DNA from: Biomphalaria glabrata
Taxonomy: Eukaryota > Mollusca > Gastropoda > Planorbidae
DNA length: 64,000 nt
Assembly (NCBI RefSeq): GCF_947242115.1
Contig: NC_074725.1
Location: 23,665,898-23,729,897, forward strand
Direction: 5' to 3'
Shown here one piece after another: positions 1 to 12,049 of this stretch; position 1 is the first letter of the stretch, and every line of letters begins with the position of its first letter. The position numbers were made by a program, and so were the translations under genes. A model generated the notes under the pieces. It saw only the letters and a list, made by a program, of their open reading frames with translations. It was not told where the DNA came from and did no database searches.

Positions 1-1540
1 AAAAACATTTAAGTCTGATAGCTAGCTAATGGATATGGCTCATAGCTTGCTAATAGATGTGGCTGATAATTTGCTAATGAATATAGCTTGCTAATGGTAT
101 AGTTGATAGTTTGCTAATGGTTATAGCTGATAGTTTGCTAATGGCTAATGGATATGGCTGATACATGCCTAATGGATTTGGCTGATCTGATAGTTGGCTA
201 ATGAATATGGCTGATATCTGGCTATTTGATATGACTGATGGTTTGCTAATGTATATAGCTAATAGTTCTCTAACGGATATGACTGATAGCTTGCTAATGG
301 ATATGGCTGATAGCTTGCTAATGGATATGGCTGATAGTTTGCTAATGAATATGGCTGATAGTTTGCTAATGAATATGGCTGATAACTTGTAAATGGATAT
401 AGCTGATAGTTTGCTAATGGATGATAATTGGTTAATACATATGGCTGATAGCTGGCTAATGTTTATGGCTGATTGTTTGTTAATTAATATGGCTGATAAC
501 TTGCCAATGGATATGATAGTTTGCTAATGGCTAAAAAAATATGACTGATAGCTGACTAATGGATATGACTGATAGCGTGATAATGGGTATGGCTAATAGC
601 TTGCTAATAAATATGGCTTATTGTTTGCTAAAGAATATGGCTTGCTTATAGATATAGCTGATAGTTTGCTAATAGATATGATTGATTGTTTGTTAATGAA
701 TATAACTAGATAGCTGGCAAATGGATTTGGCTGATAGCTTTTAAATGGATATGGCTGATAGCTGGATAACTGGATATGGCTGATAGCTTTTAAATGGATT
801 TGACTGATGGTTTGCTAATGGATATGGCTGATAGCTGGCTAATAGATAAGGCTGATAGCTTTTTAATGGGTCTGTCTGCTAGCTTGCTAATGGATGTGAC
901 TGATAGCTTGCTAATGGCTAATGGATATTGCTGAAAACTAGCTAATGATTAAGGCTGATAGTTTGCTAATAAATATGGCTGATAGCTGGATAATGGATAT
1001 GGCTGATAGTTTGCTAATGGCTAATAAATATGGCTGATAGCTGGATAATGGATATGGCTGATAGCTGACTAATGGATATGGATAATAGGTTGTTAATGGA
1101 TATGGCTTATAGCTTGCTTATAGTTATAGCTGATAGTTTACTATTAGATATGGATGATTTTTTGGCTAATAAATATAGCTAGATAGATGGCTAATGGATA
1201 TGGCTGATAGCTGGCTAATGAATATGGCTGACAGCTTTTAAATGGATATGACTGATGGTTTGCTTATGGATATCTAGCTAATAAATATGGCAGATAGCTT
1301 GTTAATGGATATGGCTGAAAGCTTGCTAATGGTTGTGACTGATAGATTGCTAATGGAAAAAGCTGATAACAGGCTAATAGATATGGCTAATAGTGGGCTA
1401 ATGAAGGCTGATAGCTAGATAATGGATATGCCTGATTATCTGACTAATGGATAAGACTGATACCTGGCTAATGGATATGGCTTATAGCTGGCTAATAGAT
1501 ATGGCTGATATCTGGCTAATGGATAAGGCTATTGTACTAA
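1..1540. repeat. Degenerate 24-bp minisatellite, about 60 copies, running off the left edge
   Basis: The unit reads roughly GATATGGCTGATAGC followed by TTGCTAATG, repeated with many substitutions and small indels. The best-kept block (about 201-392) is open as an 8-residue repeat (MADSLLMD-like) because 24 is divisible by 3, but the rest of the array breaks that frame often, so I see no protein. High divergence between units suggests an old array. The true left end lies outside the window. Confidence 0.9.
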
Positions 1541-2640
1541 TGGAAAGCTTAAATCAATTTTTCATGAGTTCAAAACTTCAATATGGCGGCTTTAGATGAG
1601 AACGTGACATGAAACTCATCTATACATGTGGTGAAGTTTACATTTTATGTACATCATATATCATGATACATTTAAGATACCATTCTACTTGTACACGTGT
1701 ACCATCTAAATTATTGAAAATGACTTAGCTACACGAATGACATACACGATGATCATTTATGATTTATACACATGCTTGACATCTATCTAAGTAAGACTTC
1801 TCTGCAGGGGAGCGATGAGAAAGTGGATGTTGGCCATTAATTTTCTTCAATTCGAAACTGTCAAGTAGAGTTCAGCTAAAGGCTCTTGAAACTCTAGAGC
1901 AGCAAAAAAGAACCTTTCACAGGCCTGGTTGTACTGAATCATTTTATGTCTATGTTAGTCGGACGCTCAGGACACGCGAAATAGAAAAGGCCACCTGCTG
2001 AACGGCGTGTGAATTGTTGACATGTTCGTGAGAGCTCTTTGACAACCTCGCCCAGTGCCATAGGAAAGCTCGTACCCCTAAGGAATTTTCACGGGAGTCC
2101 TGTTTGCCTAGTTGGCCTTAAATCTTAGCAGTGCGCGTGGCCTTGGGCGAGTGCCACATCAGACCACAAATATTTATACCATAGGCTGACAGTGACGAAA
2201 TATTCTCTTCATCGCGGAGCCCCCTTAAGTCGCGGGCCTGGAGCTTACTCGCCATCCTATAAGGCCACCTCAGCTCCCCTTCTAAAACCAGTTTTCTTGA
2301 CATGGAAACAATATTAACTAAACGATTGAAACTAACCAATGAGATGTTCAATAGTATTTCAGAAAACCAATACACAATGAGTGAGACCAACCTAAACATG
2401 GCATCAAATATGCAGAGGAAACAAATGGCGTTTATTTTAAATTTAGCGAAAGATGTTTGTGCGCCTTGGTAAGGAAATAAGCCTACTATCTACTTGATAC
2501 TTTTTGTAGCAGGCAACCTTATAGTTTAGACTAGGGTCTCATTATACCTAACGACACTATCAAAATGATATTAATTCCAAAACCGAATAGCACTGCGGAA
2601 AGGGCTGGAATGTCCCTTACACCTAAGTTCGGACATATCT
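1541..2640. other. Unassigned stretch; possible downstream part of the minus-strand gene
   Basis: No tandem repeat or recognised mobile element. About 1800-2400 is less AT-rich than its surroundings and holds a 93-codon minus-strand open frame (2118-2399) with no family I recognise. It lies in the right direction to be a later exon of the gene at 3340-4119, but I could not find a convincing acceptor site joined in phase, so no exon is called. Confidence 0.4.
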
Positions 2641-2666
2641 GTGAAAAACTTTAGATTTTGCGTAAA

Positions 2667-3022
2667 CTCTGCAGTTTGTTTAATTACTGACGTACATGCT
2701 CTGCAGTTTGTTTAATTACTCACGTACATGCTCTGCAGTTTGTTTAATTACTGACGTACATGCTCTGCAGTTTGTTTAATTACTGACGTACATGCTCTGC
2801 AGTTTGTTTAATTACTGACGTACATGCTCTGCAGTTTGTTTAATTACTGACGTACATGCTCTGCAGTTTGTTTAATTACTGACGTACATGCTCTGCAGTT
2901 TGTTTAATTACTGACGTACATGCTCTGCAGTTTGTTTAATTACTGACGTACATGCTCTGCAGTTTGCTTAATTACTGACGTACATGCTCTGCAGTTTGTT
3001 TAATTACTGACGTACATGCTCT
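2667..3022. repeat. 32-bp minisatellite, about 11 near-identical copies
   Basis: Each unit contains CTCTGCAGTTTGTTTAATTA followed by CTGACGTACATG. Units differ at only one or two positions (one CTCACG, one GTTTGCTTAA), so the array is young. It falls inside what would be the first intron of the minus-strand gene at 3340-4119. The TGACGTAC word resembles a cAMP-response half site, but with no conservation data this is only a resemblance. Confidence 0.95.
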
Positions 3023-3333
3023 AAACTTTGAACGCTTTTCGGTAGCACAGAACTGTTTAAATTCTCAAACGCTGGGTTTGTACCTTTTTTACATTGGGGA
3101 GGAGGGACGTAACAAAAAATAGATTGAGAAAAAATTTTGGAAGATACTTTTCTTTTCTCTTTTTGAGTCAATTAATTTCACGTGGTTCATGTACCGGTCA
3201 CAGAAGTCTCCTAGTACTTATAATTTTAAATATACTGTGAGGTTTCCATTGGCCTATCTGCTGGGGTTTTAAGCCCGAGGCTCCGTTTTAGGTGGCCAGC
3301 CACACATCCCATATCATTAGAAAAGAATGTGTA

Positions 3334-3340
3334 ACTTACC
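3334..3340 (-). promoter_or_regulatory. Splice donor of the minus-strand exon
   Basis: On the minus strand the exon ends in CAG and is followed directly by GTAAGT, a perfect match to the metazoan donor consensus. The intron starts at 3339 and reads toward lower coordinates. The donor cuts between codons (phase 0). The frame stays open past it to 3226, but the strength of the donor makes read-through into that tail unlikely to be coding. Confidence 0.75.
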
Positions 3341-4119
3341 TGGCTACATTTTTGAATAGCATCGCTCAGCCTCTGTACAGTGTTCTCCAGGTGGTCAACT
3401 CGACCTTGTAAACGCACAGAGGACCAGATCAGACCAAACAACAGTATTGCCATAATGAGTTTTGTTGTCCAGTATTTTCTATAAGTCGTGACATTCTGCA
3501 CACGCGACCTTTTCAAAGCTTTGTTAGGAATATATCGTAGTTCATCAAAATGGGGCCGAATCTTCCGATTCAACACAAGAGTCTGGTCTATAAAGCGGGA
3601 TGGCTCTTTCCTGTGTGTAGTTTTTGGCTGCTGTTGTTTGTAGCGTTCAGAAAATTCACTGAGCTTCTCAAATATAGAATCTTTCAAATGAGCGTCAGAG
3701 ATCTCTTGTATTTCATCTACAGACGTTTGTTCATGAAACTTTCTCATAAGGTTTTCCTCTTTGATCTCTTCGTGTCCTTGCAGATTGTCGTAGCGATCTC
3801 TTTTGGAGGAATCTGTAGCCGTCATTGGGCTGTACACGTTTTCATTCTCAGACATCAAGTTACTGGAAATTTGTCTTTGTGTCTCTGGACGTGCTTCTGT
3901 TAATCCTAGAGACAGTCTTTCTTGGTAGTTTTCTGTAACCAGTTTCTTATAATCACTTGGCCACGTGTCTTCACCAAGATCAAGACTTACATCAAGAGCA
4001 CAGCTGTCCTGACGAGTGACAACACGACCCGGTAACGTGCATGGAGCATTGGCTATGTCATGGCAATATCTGTCGGCATTTCTGAAGTGCACGTTGGAGA
4101 TAGCGTCCTCCTGATTCAT
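3340..4119 (-). CDS. First coding exon of an unrecognised type II transmembrane protein (partial)
   Basis: The exon encodes about 260 residues from a Met at 4119. An in-frame TAA lies two codons upstream and the start has A at -3, so this Met is a sound choice. Residues 1-215 are polar and rich in Glu, Arg and Gln, with no signal peptide and no domain I recognise. Residues 221-237 form one hydrophobic helix preceded by Arg and Lys, so the positive-inside rule puts the N-terminus in the cytoplasm. Residues 241-255 place V, L, V, L, I at a/d heptad positions, followed by Cys258, like the stalk of an oligomeric type II protein. The exon ends at a perfect donor, and the ligand or catalytic part would follow in exons not found here. 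TNF-like ligands, membrane collagens and lectins share this plan; nothing in the sequence selects one. Transcription is unproven, but codon content, start context and donor together support a real gene. Confidence 0.6.
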
Positions 4120-4341
4120 TCTTTAGAAATTACTTGAACAATAAGTAAACTTCTCAGAATGAAGATTTGTTAGTATTTTATTGCATGGTCATTTTGAGAA
4201 AACTCAGGAATAATGTAGAAGGAAGTCTTAATCAGTAATCTGGATAACGCCCTTTTTCTGTAAACCAATAATAAACATTCATTACATTCTTAACACTTTC
4301 ATATTCTTAATCGTACCTACCACTTTAAAAGTTCACCTTTC
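4120..4341. other. Upstream flank of the exon
   Basis: This AT-rich sequence lies 5' of the minus-strand start codon and may hold its 5' UTR, a further upstream intron or the promoter. I see no clear TATA box or initiator on the minus strand and make no promoter call. Confidence 0.3.
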
Positions 4342-4402
4342 AGACTTTACATCATCTACCCTATAGATCGCAAAGTATAAATAGGAACTTTACTTTTACA
4401 GA
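4342..4402 (+). mobile_element. 3' tail fragment of SINE family A
   Basis: The piece reads ACTTTACATCATCTACC followed by CTATAGATCGCAAAG and GGAACTTTACTTTTAC. It matches the 3' end of the near-complete copy at 35199-35470, where the same words read CTTTACATCACCTGCC and CTATAGATTGCAAGG. The tRNA-like head and most of the body are absent. Confidence 0.65.
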
Positions 4403-4454
4403 TCATGCGGAGGTTGTTGGTTCAACCCGTATACTGGCCATTTATTTTAAAATG

Positions 4455-4700
4455 ATGATCACATCCGATCCAGACGGATCCAATACGATTTGCACAAATT
4501 CAATTCGATGCTGATCAATCACATACAATCAGATGCAATCCAATCCTATCGATGTCCGACCGATATTATTCGATCAAATTTAATCCGATTCAGTAGAATT
4601 GGATCTGATTTGATCATATCCAATCTAATTAGATCTCATCCAATCAAATCCGATTTTAATCCTATTCGATCCTATCAAATGTGACCTGAGTCAATCTGAT
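4455..4700. repeat. Degenerate short repeat based on ATCCGATC / ATCCAATC
   Basis: GATC-rich words of 8-10 bp recur irregularly (AATCCGATTC, GATCTGATTTGATC, ATCCAATC and so on). The short open frame across it (4490-4684) is a by-product of the repeat. Confidence 0.7.
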
Positions 4701-5880
4701 CTAGTCTATTATATAGCAACAGAATAACGTAGGAATGGACGGAATATTGTTTGCTATATTACGTGTTTAATATCAAGAACCATAATTCAGATTATCATCG
4801 TGACCGTGTGGAGCTGACTTTCAACGTCTTAAAGCCCTTGTTCTTATTTATGAAATTTTAGGAATATTATTACGATAGGGGCAAATGTTGATAATCACAC
4901 ATTGTCATGGTATAAATTAGTTTAAAATGCAGTTTATATTTAAGTCTTTACATGATAGTTACCCTTAGAACTGGAGACTTTAAATTGAGGCAAGGAAACA
5001 TTTGTAAAATAATATCTATCAATGCATTTAACATGCATACTGTTGAGATGGAGACAATTGAAGGACCCAATAAATTAAAATTTATTTAAAAATTAAAATA
5101 AATTCAATTAATTTATAATATACATGAATTGGGAGTATCAGTAACAAGTTTCAACAATTCTTACTGTCGACATTGTCCAATATTTTATTTATCAACGTTA
5201 CAGCCTGATTTATGCTTTGACAGTACAGTTTGCAGTCTTAGATCACATTTACAAATTTAGAAAATTTGTGGCAAGTGAAGATTTGTTTTTCAAACATGGT
5301 AGAACTCATCTGTTTTGGTGTCAGCACAAGGTGCAAGGTCCCTTAACAAAATGTTAGGCGTAGACAGACGTGCTAGAAAATCTTCCAAATGTGTACCCTT
5401 CCCATTGAAAGCCAAAGACTTTTCCTTTCGGCATTTATATCCCTTGTGATGGCCTCGGAGATATATAGCAGCAACAACAAAAAATGTCCTGGAATAAATA
5501 TCTTTGCGTGATGGTCAGTACGTCAAATCTATTGTAAGAATCCTCGAGTCATAAATACATAAGACATAGATAGTTATTATAGATAGTTACATGTGGCTGG
5601 GGTACATACTGCTCATTAATTGTATTTGTATTGACCTTACAAGTAACGGGGGTTCTTTCTTCCAGGGGAACAGGGAACCTTCTATCAGATTTATATTTAG
5701 ATCAGGGGGAAGGTTGTAAAAAGGACAAGAATAAATATTACTGAAGGGGAGGGGGGGCTAGAGAACTGTTTATGTAGGTAAGACTAGAAACACATACGAT
5801 AAACATTTATTGATTTGTTATATAATTATTTAATTTTTCTGAAATATTTTATTCATTCTAATAGATTTTTTTCTCTACAA
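4701..5880. other. No feature seen
   Basis: AT-rich single-copy-looking sequence with several homopolymer runs and no open frame of note, no terminal inverted repeats and no matches that I noticed elsewhere in the window. Confidence 0.5.
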
Positions 5881-5899
5881 TATTTGTATAACATGACAT

Positions 5900-6090
5900 G
5901 AGCAAATATCAAAGGAATTGTCAGAAGAAATGTCTGAAAAACAATGTTAGTGGAATGTCAGAGGAAATATAGAAAAATAAAAGGAGAAATGTCAGGAGAA
6001 ATATCATAGGAAATATCATAGAAAATGTCAGGAGAAATGTCAGGAAATATCAAAGAAAATGTCAGGAGAAATGTCAGAAAGGGTGAAACA
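5900..6090. repeat. Degenerate repeat of about 12 bp, consensus ATGTCAGGAGAA
   Basis: The words GTCAGGAGAAAT and ATCATAGGAAAT alternate with small changes. A short minus-strand open frame over it (ISPDISYDI-like) reflects the near-12-bp period rather than coding. Confidence 0.7.
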
Positions 6091-6149
6091 AGTGCTTTGA
6101 GAAAATTCTGAATATTCAGTGAAAACTCACACAAAGAAGCAATTTCTTT

Positions 6150-6640
6150 TTTTTTTGTAAGCCATATGGTCAGGTCCATTTCAATGTCGCTAACTTCATT
6201 TATTTTGTAAGCCATATGGTCAGGTCCATTTCAATGTCGCTAACTTCATTTATTTTGTAAGCCATATGGTCAGGTCCATTTCAATGTGCTAACTTCATTT
6301 ATTTTGTAAGCCATATGGTCAGGTCCATTTCAATGTCGCTAACTTCATTTATTTTGTAAGCCATATGGTCAGGTCCATTTCAATGTCGCTAACTTCATTT
6401 ATTTTGTAAGCCATATGGTCAGGTCCATTTCAATGTGCTAACTTCATTTATTTTGTAAGCCATATGGTCAGGTCCATTTCAATGTCGCTAACTTCATTTA
6501 TTTTGTAAGCCATATGGTCAGGTCCATTTCAATGTCGCTAACTTCATTTATTTTGTAAGCCATATGGTCAGGTCCATTTCAATGTCGCTAACTTCATTTA
6601 TTTTGTAAGCCATATGGTCAGGTCCATTTCAATGTCGCAC
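6150..6640. repeat. 50-bp minisatellite, about 10 copies
   Basis: The unit contains TTTTGTAAGCCATATGGTCA followed by GGTCCATTTCAATGTCGC. Copies are almost identical; two are 49 bp, having lost the C of TGTCG, and the shortened form recurs three units later, which points to duplication of a block of about three units. The array ends within a few bases of the SINE that follows. Confidence 0.95.
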
Positions 6641-6654
6641 TTAGATATTTTTCC

Positions 6655-6830
6655 GGGGGGTGGGTGGCTGAGTTGTTCAGCGCTTGACTTCTAAAAAAAA
6701 AAGGTTTCGGTTTCGAATCCCAGTGAAAATTGGCATTTTGAAATTCGGAACTTTTAAGGCATCCTTGTGATGACCACATGACATCCTCGTTAACCGTGGA
6801 CAACAAAACATCATCTCCTCCTCGCATGTG
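6655..6830 (+). mobile_element. SINE family A, internally shortened copy
   Basis: The tRNA-derived head has an A-box-like GGTGGCTGAGTTGTTCAGCG (6663-6682) and a B-box-like GGTTTCGAATCC (6709-6720). It is followed by a piece of body with CCACATGACATCCTCGTTAA and then CCGTGGACAACA, matching the copy at 35199-35470. Much of the mid-body and the 3' tail are missing or diverged. A poly-A-like run sits between the two boxes. It would be transcribed by RNA polymerase III if active; this copy looks too decayed. Confidence 0.75.
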
Positions 6831-7620
6831 TGCAAGAGCTATTTCATTTCTAACATCTTAATCTACGAAAATCACAACAATAAGCGAATATATGCAGGTA
6901 AGTGACATTTAGGTCACAGGCTTACCGCAACACTAAATACAACTTTTCTACGAAATGGATACATAAAGGTTGACCTCGATATGATTGTAGATACGTAGAG
7001 GCCTATATATATAGTAACAAATGGAAATGTCGCTAAACAGTAGGTCTACATATTTAAAACATTGAACACGATTAAATTCGGTGAAATAGCTTTAAGTTTA
7101 AACCCAGACGAAACAATAAAAAAACAACATTAGAACACAACACAACGACCTAATTACTTGAGACTTCTGAAAAAACATCATTAACTTACCTATGTTTTTG
7201 TCGAGTATCACAAAGCAAAGCGAATGCACTGTTGCCCTCTGGGACACACACACACACACACAGCTTCACAACACAGATTACTTACCTGAAGACTTCAATG
7301 TGAAAGAAACACACACACAATCAAACCAGCAAAATTGAAACCAAAACTAAAGCCTGCTTATACTTAATATAGTTCTATGGTAAACTACATATCTGAGAAG
7401 ACACCAGTGCAGTCGTTCAGAAATGAATCTAGTGGTTAAAAGGTAGAGCAATACATTGAGAACCCAAAGAATTAGATTTACCATTTTATTTTTCTGTCTC
7501 ATATCAGAGCGCCAGTGTTTTACTTTCTTAGGAATTTCGTTTTTTTTCCTCAGACGAGCAAAGAACACACGCAAGACAAAATGGATGTAGGGGACTGAAC
7601 ATAAGTATATCATGTATTTC
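6831..7620. other. No gene seen; includes a short CA microsatellite
   Basis: AT-rich sequence. A (CA) run of about ten units sits near 7243-7262. Open frames in 7347-7748 show no recognisable domain and overlap the TIR element that follows. Confidence 0.5.
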
Positions 7621-7857
7621 CATGGGCGCCCACTTGCACCCCCCCCCCTGGATTCTGAGTAGCCAAATTCTAGCCATTTTTTTCGCACCATCAAAAGGCG
7701 TATCAGGAATTGATGACCAACCATGTACGTGCACGCCTGAGTAGCCACATTTGAGAGAATTTTATATATTTTATAATGAAATACATCTTCCAGATCTGTT
7801 TTTTTTACGTAAATGTAGATTTAGTCAGAATTCAGGGGGTGCAAGTGCACCACCATG
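7621..7857. mobile_element. Candidate TIR element (MITE) of about 237 bp
   Basis: The left end CATGGGCGCCCACTTGCACC and the reverse complement of the right end, CATGGTGGTGCACTTGCACC, agree at most positions, and both continue into a C run. I could not find a clear target duplication. A third, related end (GGTGGCAGCTTGCACCCC) lies near 8905-8925. Superfamily not assigned. Confidence 0.5.
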
Positions 7858-9600
7858 TACCCCATGGGGGTCCCATGCAATATTGATTCAAGAGTTTAAT
7901 AAATTAATAAATTACTGCGCATGGTCTTCTAAAGGCTTATAATTGGAAGTGTTGTAAATTAACAAGTAGTGCTTCCACACTGAAGTACAGTTGTAAAGAT
8001 TTGCTATTATTGTAATTAGAATAGGCAAATCTGTAGTTCATGTCCGACCATGTACGATTTATTCTAGGCTTGCAATTCTTTGCACTATAAAGGGTGTCAA
8101 ATATTCTATAGCATAGTGAGTCGTTACGATTTGTTTATATTTGCACATAGCTATAGTTTTTATGAATGCCACAAGGTCGACTTTCACAAGACATTCTGTA
8201 TGTTGATTTAACATAAGGCAAGAGTCAAAATGCTGGCCATACTGATGTATGCAAAAGCGGCATAACACTCTTCAAAATCGACACTAACAGCTGGGAAAAG
8301 GTGTCACTGGATAGATTCACATAAAGTTCATTAAAGGAAGAATTGGGTCTAGAATATGATGGTTTTGTTTGTTTGCAAGAAAGAAGAAATCTTTCTTTAA
8401 ACAAAAGTAAAGAGTGTAAATGTATTAACGTCTTGCGATCGATAAAATAGCAGGTGAAACACGTCCACCAGTTTACAAAACAAAAAAGAAATACAAGAAA
8501 GTTCTTCACATGCCAACGTCCAATTCAAAACTGTGATTTGGATAAACGGAACACTGGCAGCAGTAAGAAACCAAATATTTACGAGCAGCAGCATCATGTA
8601 TTAACTGCATTTGCTGGGTAGTTTAGTGATGAAACTGAGGCACTGAGCAGATGTTTTTGAGCGTTCGATGATTACGATGATTGTATTCGACTTCATTGGT
8701 TTAGTTCCTGGGGTTCAGATACGAATCCTTTTGAGCTACATTTTATTGCATGAAAGAAAAAAAAAAAAAATTATTGTGCACTTAATATTGATTAGGTATT
8801 GGGTCCCGAATAGTGTGTGGGGGGGCAGTTATTTTCTCTAATATTATAATAATAATAATAAATAATATTATAACAAGAAAGTTGAGGCTGTGATTTTGAG
8901 CCATAGGTGGCAGCTTGCACCCCTCCCCCTTTGCTAAAAATCCTTGTGTACTTCAAACTTAATTCATCCAGTATAGAACAAGGGAGGAAAGAAATCTATC
9001 CCATAATGTTAGAATGGGGAATGAAGTATTTTCTTTGTTTGTTTCAGAATATTGAAGTTAGTTTTAAGAGGTAATTTACTTCGTTTAACATGTCAACATC
9101 GAAGTGGTTCATTTGTACACTCGCCTAAATGAAAGACAACTTTAATTAATATTCCACAAACAAGTTTGTTATAATAATAATAATAATAATCTTTATTGTC
9201 CGTATGGAAATTTGTTTTACAATTTGTGCATTACACCAAACAAAAAACATTATAACTATAAGAAACCAAAGTGTACATTCACACCAGACTCACTTATAAT
9301 TTACATGTGACAAAGTTTAAATCAGATTGTTCTTATTTAACGATTTGATTACCAGGGGATGGTAAAATCACAAAATCCTGACACACATGGTCATTCTTTA
9401 TTTCGAGGATCTTGTTAGCTTTTTTTTAAAAGATGTTTGTCTCAAACAACTGCCCAAATGGGGTTTGTTTTTTTTGCCAATGTTTTATACAACTGCCACA
9501 CATCTCTTTCGGTAAAGTAAAAAGTTCAAAGCTTATTTATGTGCTTTGGAATAAAATAAAATATAGTTAAAATATGAATTAGTATGGTGAATCTGAACTC
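7858..9600. other. Mostly unassigned; AAT microsatellites
   Basis: Short (AAT)n runs lie near 8843-8875 and 9168-9190, and a poly-A run near 8757-8770. A fragment related to the 7621 element end lies near 8905-8925. No coding signal is seen; the minus-strand frames in 8059-8597 have no recognisable domain. Confidence 0.5.
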
Positions 9601-9603
9601 TGC

Positions 9604-10400
9604 CCTTTAACCATCTCTCGCACTTCCATGTGCAAATGTGCTGCCTTTACCATCTCTATGCTCTTCCATGTGCATATGTGCCCCCTTTACACACTCTCTT
9701 TGCTCTGCAGATGTGCACATGTGCCCCCTTTACCATCTCTCTGCTCTTCCATGTGCACATGTGCCCCCTTTACCATCTCTCTCTACTCTACTGTGCACAT
9801 GTGCCCCCTTTACAATCTCTCTGCTTTTCCATGTGCACATGTGCCCCCTTTACATCTCTCTGCTCTTCCATGTGCACATGTGCCCACTTTACATGCTCTC
9901 TTCACTCTACTGTGCACATGTGCCCCCTTTACCATCTCTCTCCACTCTACTGTGCACATGTGCCCCCTTTACCATCTCTCTCCACTCTACTGTGCACATG
10001 TGCCCACTTTACCATCTCTCTGCTCTTCCATGTGCACATGTGCCCCTTTTACATGCTCTCTCCACTCTAATGTGCACATGTGCCTCCTTTACCATCTCTC
10101 TCCACTCTACTGTGCACATGTGCCCACTTTACCATCTCTCTGCTCTTCCATGTGCACATGTGCCCCTTTTACATGCTCTCTCCACTCTAATGTGCACATG
10201 TGCCTCCTTTACCATCTCTCTACTCTTCCTTGTGCACATGTGCCCCCTTTACATGCTCTCTCCAATCTACTGTGCACATGTGCCCCCTTTACATATTCTC
10301 TTCCCTCTACTGTGCACATGTGCCCCCCTTTACCATCTCTCTACTCTTCCATGTGCACATGTGCCCCTAAACATCTCCCTGCACTTCCATGTGCCTTTCT
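9604..10400. repeat. 40-bp minisatellite, about 20 copies, with a palindromic core
   Basis: The unit is about CCATCTCTCTGCTCTTCC followed by ATGTGCACATGTGCCCCCTT. The core CATGTGCACATG is a perfect 12-bp palindrome. Because 40 leaves a remainder of 1 on division by 3, the reading phase rotates from unit to unit, and long frames (270, 254 and 146 codons) stay open in all three plus-strand frames. That is what a stop-free repeat gives, not evidence for a protein. Confidence 0.95.
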
Positions 10401-10498
10401 AGCCTCAAATCTTTCACTAATATTTAGTATATTAAACTAAATAACACTTTTTTTAATATCTATTTTTATATTATGATAACCATTAAACATAACTCTGA

Positions 10499-10580
10499 CC
10501 TAGTTGGGATTCGAACTCGTGTCCCCCAGATTGATACTTGATTAAGAGACAAACGCTGTATCCACTAAGCCACACATTCA
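10499..10580 (-). mobile_element. tRNA-derived SINE head or tRNA-like relic (family D)
   Basis: On the minus strand it reads TGTGGCTTAGTGGATACAGC, then about 40 bp, then CACGAGTTCGAATCCC: an A-box and B-box pair in tRNA order. A second copy lies at 19591-19670 on the plus strand with the same spacing. The ends do not pair as an acceptor stem, so a functional tRNA gene is unlikely. Confidence 0.6.
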
Positions 10581-12045
10581 TGTAAGAAGTGACAGAATAA
10601 CAACTTAAGAAGTTACACTTTGAATGTCTAGGTTTGTAGTTTTCACATTTATTTGAGGCAAACTAATGTTTATTTTATCATTCTCATAGTTTACACTTCT
10701 TCGATTTTGAGAAGTTGAATCAAATTTAATTAATAAATTTGAAAAAAAGACAAAAATGGGATTCTACGAGATGGTCTGATAATGGGTAAAGAATGTCAAG
10801 ATGGCGTCCAAAACGTCTAGGCCCAGACTCTACTATACATTAGGTATACAATTAATGAATAGTTTGAAATCAACAAAACTACAAGATGGTTAATATCAAC
10901 CAGCACACTCAATACACCTTTATATGATTAGCCTATGGGTGCGATCGCCACACCACTCGGCCAACCAACCTGGAAGGAATGTGTTACTTATGTTAATAAT
11001 ATATAGCCTTAATAATTATTTATATTTCAACCTATTTTTAGATTATTTCGTCCGCACCCTCTAGTATGTTGGCCGATTAGGTGGGGTGGGGAGGGGGGCG
11101 ATGCCATCAATTCCCTCCCCCCTAAACTTTCGAGTGGAAGGGCGGTCCAATTTATTTGTAGAAATCACAGCTTTGTCACACTATTATTTGGTAGTTGGTG
11201 ACATTGTTTGGTGGAGGACCACGAGATATGTGAATTTATGGAGAATAAGATGTTTCACGTGGAATAGGGGTATCATGAGAATAAAATCTCGAGATCTGAC
11301 CACATGGGCAAGAAAAGTAGGCCCCAGACATCTTGAAGAAGACAGACGTGTCTCGTATTAAAGTTGAAAGTATTTACTAGATATGTACTTGTGAAATTTC
11401 ATTTATGAATTATGTGGAAGATAGACATTTTTTTATATACTATACTATCTATATCTATCTATCCGCAGGAGGTTTAGACAAGGATGTAAATTATCTTTAA
11501 TTTTGAAGGAACATCCGAAACATGTAAAACATTTTACAGAAAAAAATATTTTTTTAAAACGCCAAATGAATCGTTAAAACATTATTACTTTTGACAAGCA
11601 AAATAAAATCACGTCTTGCAAATAGGAGCATCCCACAGGGATCCGACTCCGACGGGGCCGCCTCTGTATTATTATTTTTTTTTAAAGATTTCCTTGCTGA
11701 CAACTTTTATTAATAATCTATCTTCTCTTACTATATATACATTTTTTCTTTAAACAAATAAACTATGCACAATAAAATAGTACAATGTATTTTATAAACT
11801 TGTTTGTTACAGGATCACGTGTTCTTGTTGATGGAGTTGGTTGCACAATCTTTTTACACAAGCCCATGTTAAATATATACACGCCAAGCCAATGGGTTAG
11901 TGTAAGGGAGGAAATATTACCGTGTAATGTTTGCTCAGAGCAACAGGAAGCATTTCTACCCTTTATGGGTTTATAACGTTAGAACAGGTGACAGTTTCAG
12001 GCTATGTAAACTTTCCTTCCACCTCCAGATGAAATATCAACATTG
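10581..12045. other. No gene seen; possible dispersed repeat near 11065-11340
   Basis: A 91-codon plus-strand frame at 11086-11361 has no recognised domain. Its G-rich start (AGGTGGGGTGGGGAGGGGGG) looks more like a repeat end than an exon. The remainder is AT-rich with nothing to report. Confidence 0.4.
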
Positions 12046-12049
12046 ACAA

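Noticed and set aside
2118-2399. Second exon of the type II membrane protein gene
   Set aside because: Right strand and order, but I found no clear acceptor joined in phase 0 and no domain, so it stays an unassigned frame.
2667-3022. CRISPR-like array
   Set aside because: 32-bp direct repeats look tempting, but there are no spacers between units and the context is animal DNA. The same holds for the other arrays in the window.
9628-10440. Overlapping 270-, 254- and 146-codon plus-strand frames
   Set aside because: All three frames are open because the 40-bp unit lacks stops and rotates phase; the peptides are the same repeat in different order. No start context or unique domain.
10499-10580. 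Functional tRNA gene
   Set aside because: A and B boxes are present, but the acceptor ends do not pair and a second diverged copy exists at 19591-19670; better read as a SINE head or tRNA-like relic.
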